Assembly (NCBI RefSeq): GCF_000167355.1
Contig: NZ_AAEW02000004.1
Coordinates: 178,839 to 242,838, forward strand
Origin: Desulfuromonas acetoxidans DSM 684
GTDB taxonomy: Bacteria; Desulfobacterota; Desulfuromonadia; Desulfuromonadales; Desulfuromonadaceae
Direction: 5' to 3'
Length of the DNA stretch: 64,000 nucleotides
Positions 28,351-37,500 of this stretch are shown here, piece by piece (position 1 is the stretch's first letter; every line of letters begins with the position of its first letter). Below the pieces are notes generated by a model. It did no database searches. It was not told the origin of the DNA and worked only from the letters and a program-made list of their open reading frames with translations. The translations under genes and the position numbers were made by a program.

Positions 28351-29035
28351 TGATCCACCCTTTCTCAAGACTCAAGGTATAAACATCAACCTGAATACGG
28401 GCCTGAGGATAGCCTTCGCCCATCTCAATGTGCAGACCATGCCAGAACACACGTTGCGGTAATTTTCGTACATCCTGCAGATAGGCCAGCACATCCAGAT
28501 AACGCCCTTGCAATTCCAGATGCAGTGGATGCCGGTACAGCACCACCTCAGGCAGAGCCGTGCGTTCTTTGGCTTCGCCCTGTTGGGGCATGGGCGCAAG
28601 ACTGATCGCCTGGGGCTGAGCGTTTTCCATGGAGATCAGTGTCAGACCAGCGCGCTGTTTGAGCATCGACCGGAGTAATCCAGGCATTTGCGCCGGAGCC
28701 ACCAAACCCGACAGGTTTTCCTGCAGCCGCTGGTCAAACCGGGCAATCTCCTGCTGGAGCTGTTCAAGTTTTTTGCGGTTGTCAGCGTCAGGATCTTTTT
28801 CGGCCAGTAACGACATCTCAAGCACCTGACTCTGCAGAATGGTGTTATCCTGCTCCAGTTGGTGAACCTGGCGCTCCAACGCTGTCTGTTCGGTAAGGCC
28901 GGGCAAAAAGATCAACTGGATAAACACAAACAGTGGCGCACCAAACAGCGTCCCGACAATCAGACGCTGCTCACGTTTATTCAGTGCGGCGAACCAGCCT
29001 TTAACCTTGTCCAGCAAGGATACTGCGTCACTCAT
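28343..29035 (-). CDS. mshJ: MshJ-like (PilO-type) pilus alignment protein
   Basis: A 230-residue bitopic protein: short cytoplasmic N-terminus (KREQRLIVGTLFG), one membrane span at about 26-45, a coiled coil (about 50-115) and a PilO/GspM-like ferredoxin fold domain (about 130-225). It forms the inner-membrane alignment complex with the PilM- and PilN-like products. It overlaps the upstream PilN-like gene by 8 bp and the mshK start downstream. Confidence 0.88.
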   Translation of the reverse strand: MSDAVSLLDKVKGWFAALNKREQRLIVGTLFGAPLFVFIQLIFLPGLTEQTALERQVHQLEQDNTILQSQVLEMSLLAEKDPDADNRKKLEQLQQEIARFDQRLQENLSGLVAPAQMPGLLRSMLKQRAGLTLISMENAQPQAISLAPMPQQGEAKERTALPEVVLYRHPLHLELQGRYLDVLAYLQDVRKLPQRVFWHGLHIEMGEGYPQARIQVDVYTLSLEKGWISG

Positions 29036-29624
29036 TCTCGCCTCCTTGCCGGGTACTCAGATCAAAACTGTACCCGCCACTGCTCTGGCGTTCCAGGCGG
29101 GCAAAGGCAAAATGGCGTCCGGAGAAAACCGGCTGTTGGGCCAGCTCTTCCACCAGTTGCGGCAATCGCTCAGCTTGCAGGGCCACGCCACCCAACATCA
29201 TTTCGTCACCACCGTCAGCGAACTCAACCGTTGTCAACCAGGCGCTGGGTAACGGCTGCAAGGCCAGAGCTTCAAGACTGTCGATCACCAGCTCTTTTTT
29301 GGCACTGAGCCGTTCCACCTGATGCAGCACCGGTTTCCGCAAATCAAGTTGGTGGCGGGTCTCGATCAATTTCTGCGCCAGCAAAGCACTGGGCTGGAGA
29401 GTTGCCACTTTATCACCCAATGCCGTCAGATCAGCTTGTAAGCTGTTCTGACGTTGACGTTCGGCAGCCTGCCGTTGTTGCCATTGATCACGTTGACGTC
29501 CCTGCCACCAGTTCAGCAGCACCATGACAACAATCATCGCCACAAAGGCCGTGGTAAGAATCGTCCCGAGTTGAGAGCGCCGTTGCGGCTTGAATTGGTC
29601 CTGATAGAGATTGATCTGTTGCAT
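29028..29624 (-). CDS. PilN-like pilus alignment protein
   Basis: A 198-residue bitopic protein with the PilN hallmark INLYQDQF near the N-terminus (residues about 4-11), one membrane span at about 22-42, a coiled coil (about 45-95) and a fimbrial-assembly domain (about 100-190). In Vibrio and Shewanella its counterpart lies beside mshI. The ATG at 29624 overlaps the upstream mshI end; the frame extends 33 codons more, but that part is the shadow of mshI. Confidence 0.87.
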   Translation of the reverse strand: MQQINLYQDQFKPQRRSQLGTILTTAFVAMIVVMVLLNWWQGRQRDQWQQRQAAERQRQNSLQADLTALGDKVATLQPSALLAQKLIETRHQLDLRKPVLHQVERLSAKKELVIDSLEALALQPLPSAWLTTVEFADGGDEMMLGGVALQAERLPQLVEELAQQPVFSGRHFAFARLERQSSGGYSFDLSTRQGGENE

Positions 29625-29628
29625 GATC

Positions 29629-30582
29629 TCAGCTCCACTCCGTGCGCAGGGCAGCCCCGATGGCTGACAGGCAATGGGATAATTCAGTATCCGGCACCGT
29701 ACAGTCCGCCAGCAAATCACCAACCTGTAACGGCTTGATTTCCGGAGCGAGATAGCTATCGAGATACGATTGTAAACCGGGAATAGGATCGCTCAACGGT
29801 GCGATGTAGACCGTGGAAACCGATTGGCGCGAAACACTGCTTTCGTAATAATCGAGGGAGCGCTGAATCTCAAGGATCACCGCATCAAGGATATTCTGCT
29901 GGGCTTCGGAAATTTCCACCCCGTCAATCTCGCCCGCCGGATCAGCCGCGGCAACCAACTCCTGAACACCGAGATTAATGCGGCGTGCCATGCATAACTC
30001 GCCATTGCGAACAATGGTAATCAGGCCGCTGTCCCTCCACAAACTCAGCAAAGCCAGGCCACGTCCATCATCGGGCAACAACGACATCAATGAGCGCAAG
30101 GCCAGTTCAGGGATATCGATAGCGCCGGTATCCAGTTCAGCATCACGCAGAGTATGCACCACTTGCCACACCTGTTCCTGCGATGCTGCTACGGCAAAGG
30201 AGAGCGTCTGGTTTTCAGACGCTTCTGAACTGAAGGTATCGACCACCGCCTGTTCCGCAGGAAAATCGAGCAGATCCTTGATCTGCCAACGCACGGCCTC
30301 GCGAAACTCCCCTTCCGGGACATCCGGTGGATCAATCTGGATCAGATTGTAGCTCCCTCGTGCCATGACCGCCACGGTTCGACTGTGGGCTAAGTCATGT
30401 TTTTCAACAAGCTTGTGCAGAGCTTCGGAGGTTTGACCGGCAGGACAATACACGCACTCGGCGAACACCAGTTTGGGGTGCAGCTCTTCCTGAACCAGAT
30501 GCACCAGTGAGACTCCTTCAGAAAAAAAGGAGACCCCTGTCACACCCTGGTGGCGGGATGATTTTTTCTTGAACAGTTTCAG
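29629..30582 (-). CDS. mshI: MshI (PilM-like actin-fold pilus protein), probable CTG start
   Basis: A cytoplasmic actin-fold protein of the PilM/MshI group, 317 residues from the proposed start. Visible segments include YNLIQIDPPDVPEGEF, VRWQIKDLLDFP and the glutamine-rich helix AQQNILDAVILEIQRSLDYY. The first standard start in frame is GTG at 30541-30543, with no ribosome site and truncating the fold. The frame stays open to 30597, and a CTG at 30580-30582 has AGGAGG exactly five bases upstream, giving the N-terminus MKLFKKKSSRHQGVTGVSFF, typical of PilM. No ATG, GTG or TTG lies in that interval. First gene of the locus. Confidence 0.82.
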   Translation of the reverse strand: MKLFKKKSSRHQGVTGVSFFSEGVSLVHLVQEELHPKLVFAECVYCPAGQTSEALHKLVEKHDLAHSRTVAVMARGSYNLIQIDPPDVPEGEFREAVRWQIKDLLDFPAEQAVVDTFSSEASENQTLSFAVAASQEQVWQVVHTLRDAELDTGAIDIPELALRSLMSLLPDDGRGLALLSLWRDSGLITIVRNGELCMARRINLGVQELVAAADPAGEIDGVEISEAQQNILDAVILEIQRSLDYYESSVSRQSVSTVYIAPLSDPIPGLQSYLDSYLAPEIKPLQVGDLLADCTVPDTELSHCLSAIGAALRTEWS

Positions 30583-30587
30583 CTTGT

Positions 30588-30593
30588 CCTCCT
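30588..30593 (-). promoter_or_regulatory. Strong Shine-Dalgarno before CTG of mshI
   Basis: AGGAGG on the minus strand, five bases before the CTG at 30582. It is the best ribosome-binding sequence in the locus and has no ATG, GTG or TTG at the proper distance, so it decides the start of mshI. Confidence 0.65.
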
Positions 30594-30727
30594 GTCATCG
30601 GCCGGGGGGGGAAAAGACACCGTGGTAGACTTCTGAGACTGTCGGTTATTTAACCAAAAAAATTAAAAGCACACAAGAACATTAAAACGTGAGCGTTTAT
30701 AATAAATATCTAAGATTGTGGTCCGGC

Positions 30728-32758
30728 CTATTTAAGCATGTCCTGAATATTGCTGAAAAAATCGCTAGCCATGGCCTCTTGCTGCTCAGGAGGAGCCGCC
30801 TGCCGGTCACCCTTTTCATGAAAAATTAGACTTTCAGGGATTTCACTGAGAAAGCGACTCACCTCGCGTGGCTGCAACCGGCCGTATTTCTTACGTCGCG
30901 CAGCACCAAGCAGTGTCAATTGCTGGCGAGCCCGCGTGATGCCGACGTAACAGAGACGCCGTTCTTCACTGACATCCTGGGTTTCCTCAATGGTTTTATT
31001 GTGCGGCAGACTACCCTCCTCCATGCCAACCAGAAACACACAGGGGAATTCCAATCCCTTGCTGGAGTGAAGGCTCATCAGCACCACCGCATCTTGCTTC
31101 AGTTTCTCCTCTTTGCTGCCACGCGGCGGCTCATCGCGATCAAGCAGGGAGACTTTTTCCAAAAAGCTTTCGAGAGTGGCAATGGCTTCACGTTCTTCAT
31201 AGGAGGACACCGCATTCACCACTTCATGGAGATTCTCCACCCGACGCCGGGCCTTCTTGGGATCATCAGCCTGGCGATAGAGTTCCTCCTCCAACTGCAG
31301 TTCACGGAACAGCTCCTGAGTGGTTGTCACCAACTGACCCGGCTGGCGATAGCGGCGCTGGTAGCGCTCCATTAAAGCGATAAAGTTTTGGATCGCTTCG
31401 CCCGCCTTCTCGCCAATTCCTTCGATCCCGGCGCTATGATGAAGGACATCCCATAGGGAACACTCTCCAACCACCGAGGCCTGAATCAATCGTTCCGCCG
31501 TGGTTTCACCGATTCCACGTTTGGGATAATTGAGAATCCGCAGCAGATTGACTTCATCCAGCGGGTTGGCCATCACTTTAAGATAGGCCAGAGCATCCTT
31601 GACTTCTTTACGGTCAAAAAACTGTTGGCCACCGATTAGCACATAGGGAATATTTTCATAACGTAGCTGCTCCTCAAAGGCACGCGACTGCCCATTGGTC
31701 CGGTAAAGGATGGCAAAGTCACGGTATTGGTACTGATGGCGAAACCGCTCGCGGTGAATAACTTCCACCACGGCCATGGCTTCATCCTCTCCATCATCAC
31801 AGCAGCGATATACCACATCGGCCCCAGCGTCTCCCGCCGTCCACAATTTTTTCCCGTGACGATCCTGGTTATGAACGATCAGCGCGTTGGCCGCTGCGAG
31901 GATATTGCCGGTGGAGCGGTAGTTCTGTTCGAGTTTGATCACCCGAGCACCGGGAAAATCCTTGCCAAAATCAAGGATATTGCCGGGTTTGGCCCCACGC
32001 CAGCCATAAATGGATTGATCGTCATCGCCGACCACGCAGAGGTTGTGGTGAGCGGAACTGAGCAAACGCAGCATATGGTATTGGACATGGTTGGTGTCTT
32101 GATATTCATCGACCATGATGTAACGAAATTGCTGCCGATATCGATCCAGCACATCAGCAAAACGTTCAAACAGGCGGATGGTCAACAGCAAGATGTCATC
32201 AAAATCGATGGCGTTACAGGCTTTGAGTGACTTCTGGTAGCGTGGATAGATCTCGGCGGTGAGCACTTCGTATTCATCGCGCGGATTGGCCGTGTAATCA
32301 TTGGCTTCAACCAGCTCGTTTTTCGCTGCAGAAATCAGCCATAAAATTCGATCCGGATCCACATTGCCACCCGACGGCAACTGGCGCCCCTGAACCATGT
32401 CGCGCACCAGGCGCAATTGATCCGAAGTGGGATAGATAGAGAAATTTTTCTTATAGCCGAGCTGTTCGATCTCCTGGCGCAGAATACGCACACCCAGCGA
32501 ATGAAATGTCGAGATGGTCAGGCCCTTCGCTTTACCGCGACCAACCTGCTCCACCACCCGATCACGCATCTCCCGTGCCGCCTTATTGGTAAAGGTTAAG
32601 GCGACAATCTGTTCTGCCGGAACACGCTCAAGCAGATGGCCAATCCGGCAGGTGATCACGCGGGTCTTGCCGGAACCGGCACCAGCCAAAACCAGCAGGG
32701 CACCTTCCGTGTGAAGGACCGCCTGACGTTGCGGCTCATTGAGCTGCATTAAATCCAT
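30728..32758 (-). CDS. ATP-dependent DNA helicase of the Rep/UvrD/PcrA family
   Basis: A superfamily 1A 3'-5' DNA helicase of 676 residues, the length of Rep. Motifs in order: Q motif LNEPQRQAV, Walker A LAGAGSGKT, TFTNKAAREM (Ia), VDEYQDTN (II), GDDDQSIYGWRGA (III), LEQNYRST (IV), LHSSKGLEFPCVFLVG (V) and EERRLCYVGITRA (VI). All are intact. It acts in replication restart or repair. It is on the same strand as the pilus locus, but 145 bp separate its stop from the mshI start. It reads closer to Rep/PcrA than UvrD by its length and short C-terminus. Confidence 0.93.
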   Translation of the reverse strand: MDLMQLNEPQRQAVLHTEGALLVLAGAGSGKTRVITCRIGHLLERVPAEQIVALTFTNKAAREMRDRVVEQVGRGKAKGLTISTFHSLGVRILRQEIEQLGYKKNFSIYPTSDQLRLVRDMVQGRQLPSGGNVDPDRILWLISAAKNELVEANDYTANPRDEYEVLTAEIYPRYQKSLKACNAIDFDDILLLTIRLFERFADVLDRYRQQFRYIMVDEYQDTNHVQYHMLRLLSSAHHNLCVVGDDDQSIYGWRGAKPGNILDFGKDFPGARVIKLEQNYRSTGNILAAANALIVHNQDRHGKKLWTAGDAGADVVYRCCDDGEDEAMAVVEVIHRERFRHQYQYRDFAILYRTNGQSRAFEEQLRYENIPYVLIGGQQFFDRKEVKDALAYLKVMANPLDEVNLLRILNYPKRGIGETTAERLIQASVVGECSLWDVLHHSAGIEGIGEKAGEAIQNFIALMERYQRRYRQPGQLVTTTQELFRELQLEEELYRQADDPKKARRRVENLHEVVNAVSSYEEREAIATLESFLEKVSLLDRDEPPRGSKEEKLKQDAVVLMSLHSSKGLEFPCVFLVGMEEGSLPHNKTIEETQDVSEERRLCYVGITRARQQLTLLGAARRKKYGRLQPREVSRFLSEIPESLIFHEKGDRQAAPPEQQEAMASDFFSNIQDMLK

Positions 32759-32830
32759 GAAATTACCCTAACAATAAATTGGCCAAGCAACGCTTGATTT
32801 CTATATCGCGCTTCGTGTATCTTATCCGCC

Positions 32831-32956
32831 ATGTCACGAATCATCATTCTTCTCATCAGCCTGCTCTGGGCCTCACTGGTCTTTATTTCGTGGGATGGCG
32901 TTGCTAAAACAGCACCATTGCCAAACGATTCGTCGCCGTACACCTACAACCAGTAA
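32831..32956 (+). CDS. Possible 41-residue membrane or exported peptide
   Basis: Begins MSRIIILLISLLWASLVFIS, a single hydrophobic segment with a positive N-terminus, and ends with a short polar tail. It is divergent from the helicase and convergent with the radical SAM gene. No Shine-Dalgarno is seen. A promoter-like pair, TTGATT and TATCTT with 18 bases between, ends seven bases before the ATG, which would give a leaderless message. No homologue recognised; existence uncertain. Confidence 0.35.
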   Translation: MSRIIILLISLLWASLVFISWDGVAKTAPLPNDSSPYTYNQ

Positions 32957-32982
32957 TCCCCCGCCGCTCTGCCTGCGGCACA

Positions 32983-33900
32983 CTACAGAAAACGACACGC
33001 CGCGCCCTGACGACTACCACGTCGTTCGAACTCTTCGTCGACGGCATTAAGTACTTCCCATTTTTTCAGCGACCAGCGTGGTGCGAGTAAAATATCGCGT
33101 GGACCATCACCGGTCAGCCGTTGAATCATGGTGTCCGGATGCAACCGCTCAATAAAGTCAACCACGGTCTGCACATAGCTGGTCTGGTCAAACAGGGTAA
33201 AAGCCCCCTGTTCGTAAAGATCACCTAACGCCGTATCCTTGAGAACATGCAGCAGATGGACTTTTATGCCGTCCACCTTAAGGCGTGCCATCTCATCGGC
33301 GGTAGCCATCATCTCTTTATGCGACTCCCCTGGCAAGCCGAGGATAACATGCACACACACCCGCAAACCACGCTGCTTAGCGCGGTTATAGGCATCGACA
33401 AAACAGCCGTAATCGTGACCACGCCGCAAAAAATTTAACGTCTTGTCGTGGCAACTCTGTACTCCGAGTTCTAACCAGAAATAGGTGCGCTGGTGATACT
33501 CCTGCAACAGGTCGAGAACATCATCGCCCAGACAATCAGGCCGAGTGCCAACAGCCAGCCCAACAACATCCTTTACCGACAAGGCTTCGTCATAAAGAGC
33601 TCGCAACACCTCAACCGGAGCATAGGTATTGGAAAACGGTTGAAAGTAAGCCATAAAATGCTTGGCCTTGTACTTACGCACCATGATCTCTTTACCATGC
33701 TCCACCTGTTCGGCAACACTGAGACGGCGGGCAATACCAAACGACCCGGAACCATTGGGCTCACAGAACAAACAGCCCGGAGACTGACGATCCGTGCCGC
33801 GATTGGGACAGGAGAAACCAGCGTCGATGGAGATCTTATGCACCCGGCCACCGAAACGCTGCTTGAGGTATTGGGAATAAACGCGATAGGCTTTGGACAT
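32983..33900 (-). CDS. TIGR01212 (YhcC) family radical SAM protein
   Basis: A 305-residue radical SAM enzyme. The start VHKISIDAGFSCPNRG is diagnostic of the YhcC/TIGR01212 family, in which the cluster cysteines occur as CPNRGTDRQSPGCLFC rather than CxxxCxxC. Further segments are LAVGTRPDC, YFWLELGVQSCHD and KVHLLHVLKDT. The substrate of the family is not known to me. It lies between the helicase and the HNH gene on the same strand with no overlap. Confidence 0.9.
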   Translation of the reverse strand: MSKAYRVYSQYLKQRFGGRVHKISIDAGFSCPNRGTDRQSPGCLFCEPNGSGSFGIARRLSVAEQVEHGKEIMVRKYKAKHFMAYFQPFSNTYAPVEVLRALYDEALSVKDVVGLAVGTRPDCLGDDVLDLLQEYHQRTYFWLELGVQSCHDKTLNFLRRGHDYGCFVDAYNRAKQRGLRVCVHVILGLPGESHKEMMATADEMARLKVDGIKVHLLHVLKDTALGDLYEQGAFTLFDQTSYVQTVVDFIERLHPDTMIQRLTGDGPRDILLAPRWSLKKWEVLNAVDEEFERRGSRQGAACRFL

Positions 33901-33974
33901 GGCCTGACTATGCCACCGCCCGGGTCGTGGTGCAAGGATTTTGCCGAACCTCTGGCGTGCATGTTGAAAACAGG

Positions 33975-34277
33975 TTATTCATGGTCTTTGTGGCTCAAGG
34001 TCTGCAGGTATTCTTCCCATTCGCTGGGCAGCAGATCTTTCTTTTTTGAGTTACACGCTTTGCAGGCTGCGACACAATTGCCCTTGGTTGTCTTGCCACC
34101 ACGCACCAGCGGCACAACGTGGTCGAGGGTCAGCTCTTTGGGGGGAAAATGTTCCCCACAATAATAGCAGCGACCTTCGGCAATCCGGTTTTTCCACCAG
34201 CTGGTTTTACGCAATTCACGTGCCTTGGCGCGCTCTTTACGCAACTGCTCTTCTGGAACATCCATATAAAATGTCAT
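33975..34277 (-). CDS. Small HNH endonuclease family protein
   Basis: A 100-residue protein with the HNH fold signature: two zinc-type pairs CYYC and CKAC around LDHVVPLVRGGKTTKGNCVAAC-like text (about 50-85), i.e. DH, N and the second CxxC. The N-terminal half is charged and helical. Stand-alone HNH proteins of this size occur widely in bacteria as nucleases of uncertain role. The ATG at 34277 has AAGG ten bases upstream; a 13-codon longer frame exists without a ribosome site. No phage or intron context is visible around it. Confidence 0.85.
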   Translation of the reverse strand: MTFYMDVPEEQLRKERAKARELRKTSWWKNRIAEGRCYYCGEHFPPKELTLDHVVPLVRGGKTTKGNCVAACKACNSKKKDLLPSEWEEYLQTLSHKDHE

Positions 34278-34539
34278 GTCGAATTGACCTTTTCGCAAAC
34301 AGTTGCAGCTAAGCAACTGAATTCATTAAAATATTTACCAGCCTCTTGCAGATTACCCCGAACTGTGCGATGAATAGCCCTGCCGGAAAAAACAGCGATT
34401 CGGAACACAACAGAGCACCAGCCGAATCTACCACTCCGGCAGCGCGGGAAACAAGGGGAGAACTCCAATTCTTTCCCCTGCGCCGGATCAGTGGCCTTAA
34501 GATGTTTCAGACATCTGCTAAAGGAGAGCTTCACGGTTT

Positions 34540-35892
34540 ATGAAGATACTTATTGTCGGAGCAGGACAGGTTGGCTACTTCCTCTGTGAGCGTCTGGCCA
34601 TGGAGGGACACGAAGTCACCTTGATTGATCGGGATGAAGTGCATCTGCGTCAAGCCCAGGACCGCCTTAATGTCATGGGCCTCAGCGGCAACGGAGCCAG
34701 TGCTGAAATCCTTGAACAGGCCGACATCAAACACACTGACATCTTTATCGCCGTTACCGACCTTGACGAGGTCAACATTCTCGCCTGTCTTCTCGCCCGC
34801 GAATATGAGGTTCAGACCCGCATTGCCCGAGTCAAAAGCATCGAGTACCGCAGTCACGGCGCCATTTTATCCAAAGAGAAACTCGGCATTGATCTGTTGA
34901 TCAACCCTGCCGACGAGGTTGCCGACGAGATTGTCAAAATCACCCGGCGCAGTGGCGCATTTGATGTGGCGGAATTCGTCGAGGGGAAAATTCAATTTCT
35001 CGGCTACCGCATCGTTGATGAAAGCCCGCTGTGCGGCATGAGCTTGCGCGAACTCGGCGAACTGCGCGGCATGTATCGGTTTGTCGTTACGGCGATCAGC
35101 AGAGCGGACAAAACCATCATCCCTCGCGGAGAAGACCTCATCCAGTCCGGCGACAGTATTTTCCTGTTCGCCCACCAGAACGATTTGCCTGCCATTCAAT
35201 ATATGCTGCAACCCGGTGAAAAGAAAAAGCGCAAAATGCCACGCGTTTTTATCCTCGGCGGCAGCAACATCGGCATCCGCATCGCTTCACAACTGGAGAA
35301 ACTCCATTACGATGTGCGCTTAATCGACGCCAACGAGCAACGCTGTGTCAAAGTCTCGGCCAAACTGAAAAAAACCATGGTCATCCAGGCTGAGGGTACG
35401 GATATCCACGCCCTGGAAGAGGAGGGCATTGCCAGCGCCGATACCTTTATTGCCGTCACCGGCAAGGATGAAACCAACATCCTCTGTTCATTACTGTGCA
35501 AACAGCACGGCGTCAAACGCACTCTGGCCCTGATCAACAAGCCGGAACTACTCAGCCTGGCTCCGACCCTGGGCATTGACGCCTGCGTGTCACCGCGTCT
35601 GTCAGCCGCCGGTGCCATTCTCAAATATGTGCGCCGCGGCGGGGTTATCTCCCTGGCCACCATTGAGGGCAGCAACTCCGAAGTCCTCGAATTTGAGGTG
35701 AATGCCGACAGCACGTTCGTCAACACCCCTCTCAAAGATCTTAATTTTCCGGCCGGAGCGATTATCGGCGCCATCGTTCAAGATGACCGCTATGAAATTG
35801 CCACCGGCGATTCAACCCTGGCCATCGGCGACCGGGTGGTGGTGTTTGCCTTACCGGAAGCCCTGCCCAAAGTGGAAAAGTTTTTTGAATAA
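34540..35892 (+). CDS. trkA: Trk potassium uptake regulator (NAD-binding)
   Basis: A peripheral membrane protein that gates the TrkH channel. 450 residues hold two RCK_N plus RCK_C repeats: nucleotide motif GAGQVGYFLC with ...LIDRD at 1-35, and GGSNIGIRIA with VRLIDANEQRC near 235-265. The usual family length is 450-460. AAAGGAG is found about 11 bases before the ATG. The stop TAA is followed immediately by the trkH ATG, so the pair is co-expressed. Confidence 0.96.
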   Translation: MKILIVGAGQVGYFLCERLAMEGHEVTLIDRDEVHLRQAQDRLNVMGLSGNGASAEILEQADIKHTDIFIAVTDLDEVNILACLLAREYEVQTRIARVKSIEYRSHGAILSKEKLGIDLLINPADEVADEIVKITRRSGAFDVAEFVEGKIQFLGYRIVDESPLCGMSLRELGELRGMYRFVVTAISRADKTIIPRGEDLIQSGDSIFLFAHQNDLPAIQYMLQPGEKKKRKMPRVFILGGSNIGIRIASQLEKLHYDVRLIDANEQRCVKVSAKLKKTMVIQAEGTDIHALEEEGIASADTFIAVTGKDETNILCSLLCKQHGVKRTLALINKPELLSLAPTLGIDACVSPRLSAAGAILKYVRRGGVISLATIEGSNSEVLEFEVNADSTFVNTPLKDLNFPAGAIIGAIVQDDRYEIATGDSTLAIGDRVVVFALPEALPKVEKFFE

Positions 35893-37335
35893 ATGAGCAT
35901 CCTGTTTGTTTTCCATATTCTCGGTGCCCTGTTGACCTGTCTGGCCCTGACCCTGCTGTTGCCGATCCCGTTTTCCTATTACTATCACGACGGCAGCGCC
36001 ACCGCGTTTATCTGGGCCGCATCCATCTGTCTGGCGGTTGGCATGGCTCTGATGAAACTGTTTAAAAACAAAAAGGAACTCTCTGTACGCGAAGGCTTTG
36101 CCGTGGTCACTTTCGGCTGGCTCGTCTTTGCGCTGTTCGGCGCCCTACCCTACCTGTTTTCCGGGGCGATCACCTCGCCGCTGGATGCGGTCTTTGAAAC
36201 CATGAGCGGTTTCACCACCACCGGCTCCACCATCCTGACTGAAATTGAAGGGCTACCGCAAAGCATTCTGTTCTGGCGGGCACTGACGCACTGGCTGGGC
36301 GGCATGGGAATCATCGTTTTGAGTCTGGCCATCCTGCCGATGCTGGGTGTCGGCGGCATGCAGCTGTTTCAAGCGGAAGTGCCCGGCCCAACAGCAGACC
36401 GCCTCAAACCACGGATTCAGGACACCGCCAAACTGCTGTGGGGCGTCTATGTCATCCTGACAGCGATAGAAACCTTGCTGCTGATGGGCGGCGGCATGAC
36501 CTTTTATGATGCGGTTTGCCACGCTTTCGCCACATTAGCTACGGGCGGCTTCTCAACGCGTAACGCCTCGGTCGCCGCCTACGACAGTGCCTATATTGAC
36601 TGGGTCATTACCCTGTTTATGTTTCTGGCCGGGGTTAACTTTTCACTGCACTATTACGCCCTCAAAGGGCGTATCGGCGAATATTTTCGAAACGAGGAGT
36701 TTCGCTTTTATCTGACCATCACCGTCAGCGTCACTCTGCTGCTGGTGTTCCTCAACCAGGGAACGGTCTACACCTCATGGATCGATAATCTGCGCTACAG
36801 CGCCTTCCAAACCACGTCCATCCTGACGACAACCGGTTTCGGCACCGCCGATTTCGAACTGTGGCCGGTACTGGCCCAATACCTGTTGGTGTTCATGATG
36901 TTTATCGGTGGCTGCGCCGGGTCAACCGGCGGCGGCATGAAAGTGGCTCGACTGCTGCTGTTGTTTAAACATGGCACCGTGCAGCTCTACCGCCTGATCC
37001 ACCCCCGCGCCATCCGCCTGGTGAAACTGGGCGACCAACCGGTGGCACCGGATGTCATGCAGTCCATCCTCGGCTTTTTCGCCCTGTTTATGGGTGTTTT
37101 TGTCACTGCCTCCTTCCTGATGGCGGCCAGTGGCATGGATCTGATCTCTGCGGCTGCGGCGGTTATCGCCACCCTCGGCAACATCGGCCCCGGCCTCGGC
37201 TCCGTCGGCCCGGTAGACAATTTCGCGGCTGTTCCCGAGTTTGGCAAAGGCGTGCTGATTCTCTGTATGTTGCTGGGCCGCTTGGAGCTGTTTACCGTTC
37301 TGGTGTTGTTCCTACCATCGTTCTGGCGTAAGTAG
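35893..37335 (+). CDS. trkH: Trk potassium channel subunit
   Basis: A 480-residue membrane protein of the TrkH/KtrB family with 10-12 hydrophobic segments and four pore loops. Filter-like sequences are visible: TMSGFTTTGSTI, ATGGFSTRNAS, TTSILTTTGFGTADF and TLGNIGPGLGSVG; GGCAGSTGGGMKVAR is the conserved segment after the third. It imports K+ together with TrkA. Its ATG follows the trkA stop with no gap. A terminator-type hairpin follows. Confidence 0.96.
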   Translation: MSILFVFHILGALLTCLALTLLLPIPFSYYYHDGSATAFIWAASICLAVGMALMKLFKNKKELSVREGFAVVTFGWLVFALFGALPYLFSGAITSPLDAVFETMSGFTTTGSTILTEIEGLPQSILFWRALTHWLGGMGIIVLSLAILPMLGVGGMQLFQAEVPGPTADRLKPRIQDTAKLLWGVYVILTAIETLLLMGGGMTFYDAVCHAFATLATGGFSTRNASVAAYDSAYIDWVITLFMFLAGVNFSLHYYALKGRIGEYFRNEEFRFYLTITVSVTLLLVFLNQGTVYTSWIDNLRYSAFQTTSILTTTGFGTADFELWPVLAQYLLVFMMFIGGCAGSTGGGMKVARLLLLFKHGTVQLYRLIHPRAIRLVKLGDQPVAPDVMQSILGFFALFMGVFVTASFLMAASGMDLISAAAAVIATLGNIGPGLGSVGPVDNFAAVPEFGKGVLILCMLLGRLELFTVLVLFLPSFWRK

Positions 37336-37431
37336 CTGATCTCTTCTCGCCTGACGTCTAAAGCACAAAACGCCAACATCACAGTCAACCCATCCGGGTC
37401 TCAACAACTCCGTGGTGAGAAATCCAATAAA

Positions 37432-37463
37432 AAAAGACAGGCTGCATCACCAACCTGTCTTTT
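37432..37463. terminator. Bidirectional terminator between trkH and pgeF
   Basis: Stem AAAAGACAGG / CCTGTCTTTT with A- and T-runs on the two sides, between the convergent ends of trkH and pgeF. Confidence 0.88.
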
Positions 37464-37500
37464 CAGAAATTTATCAATCTTACGAGGATTTCGGTCGGAC

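Noticed and set aside
33975..34277. HNH gene as part of a mobile intron, phage or restriction island
   Set aside because: No integrase, methylase, intron or phage gene is near; it is surrounded by housekeeping genes.
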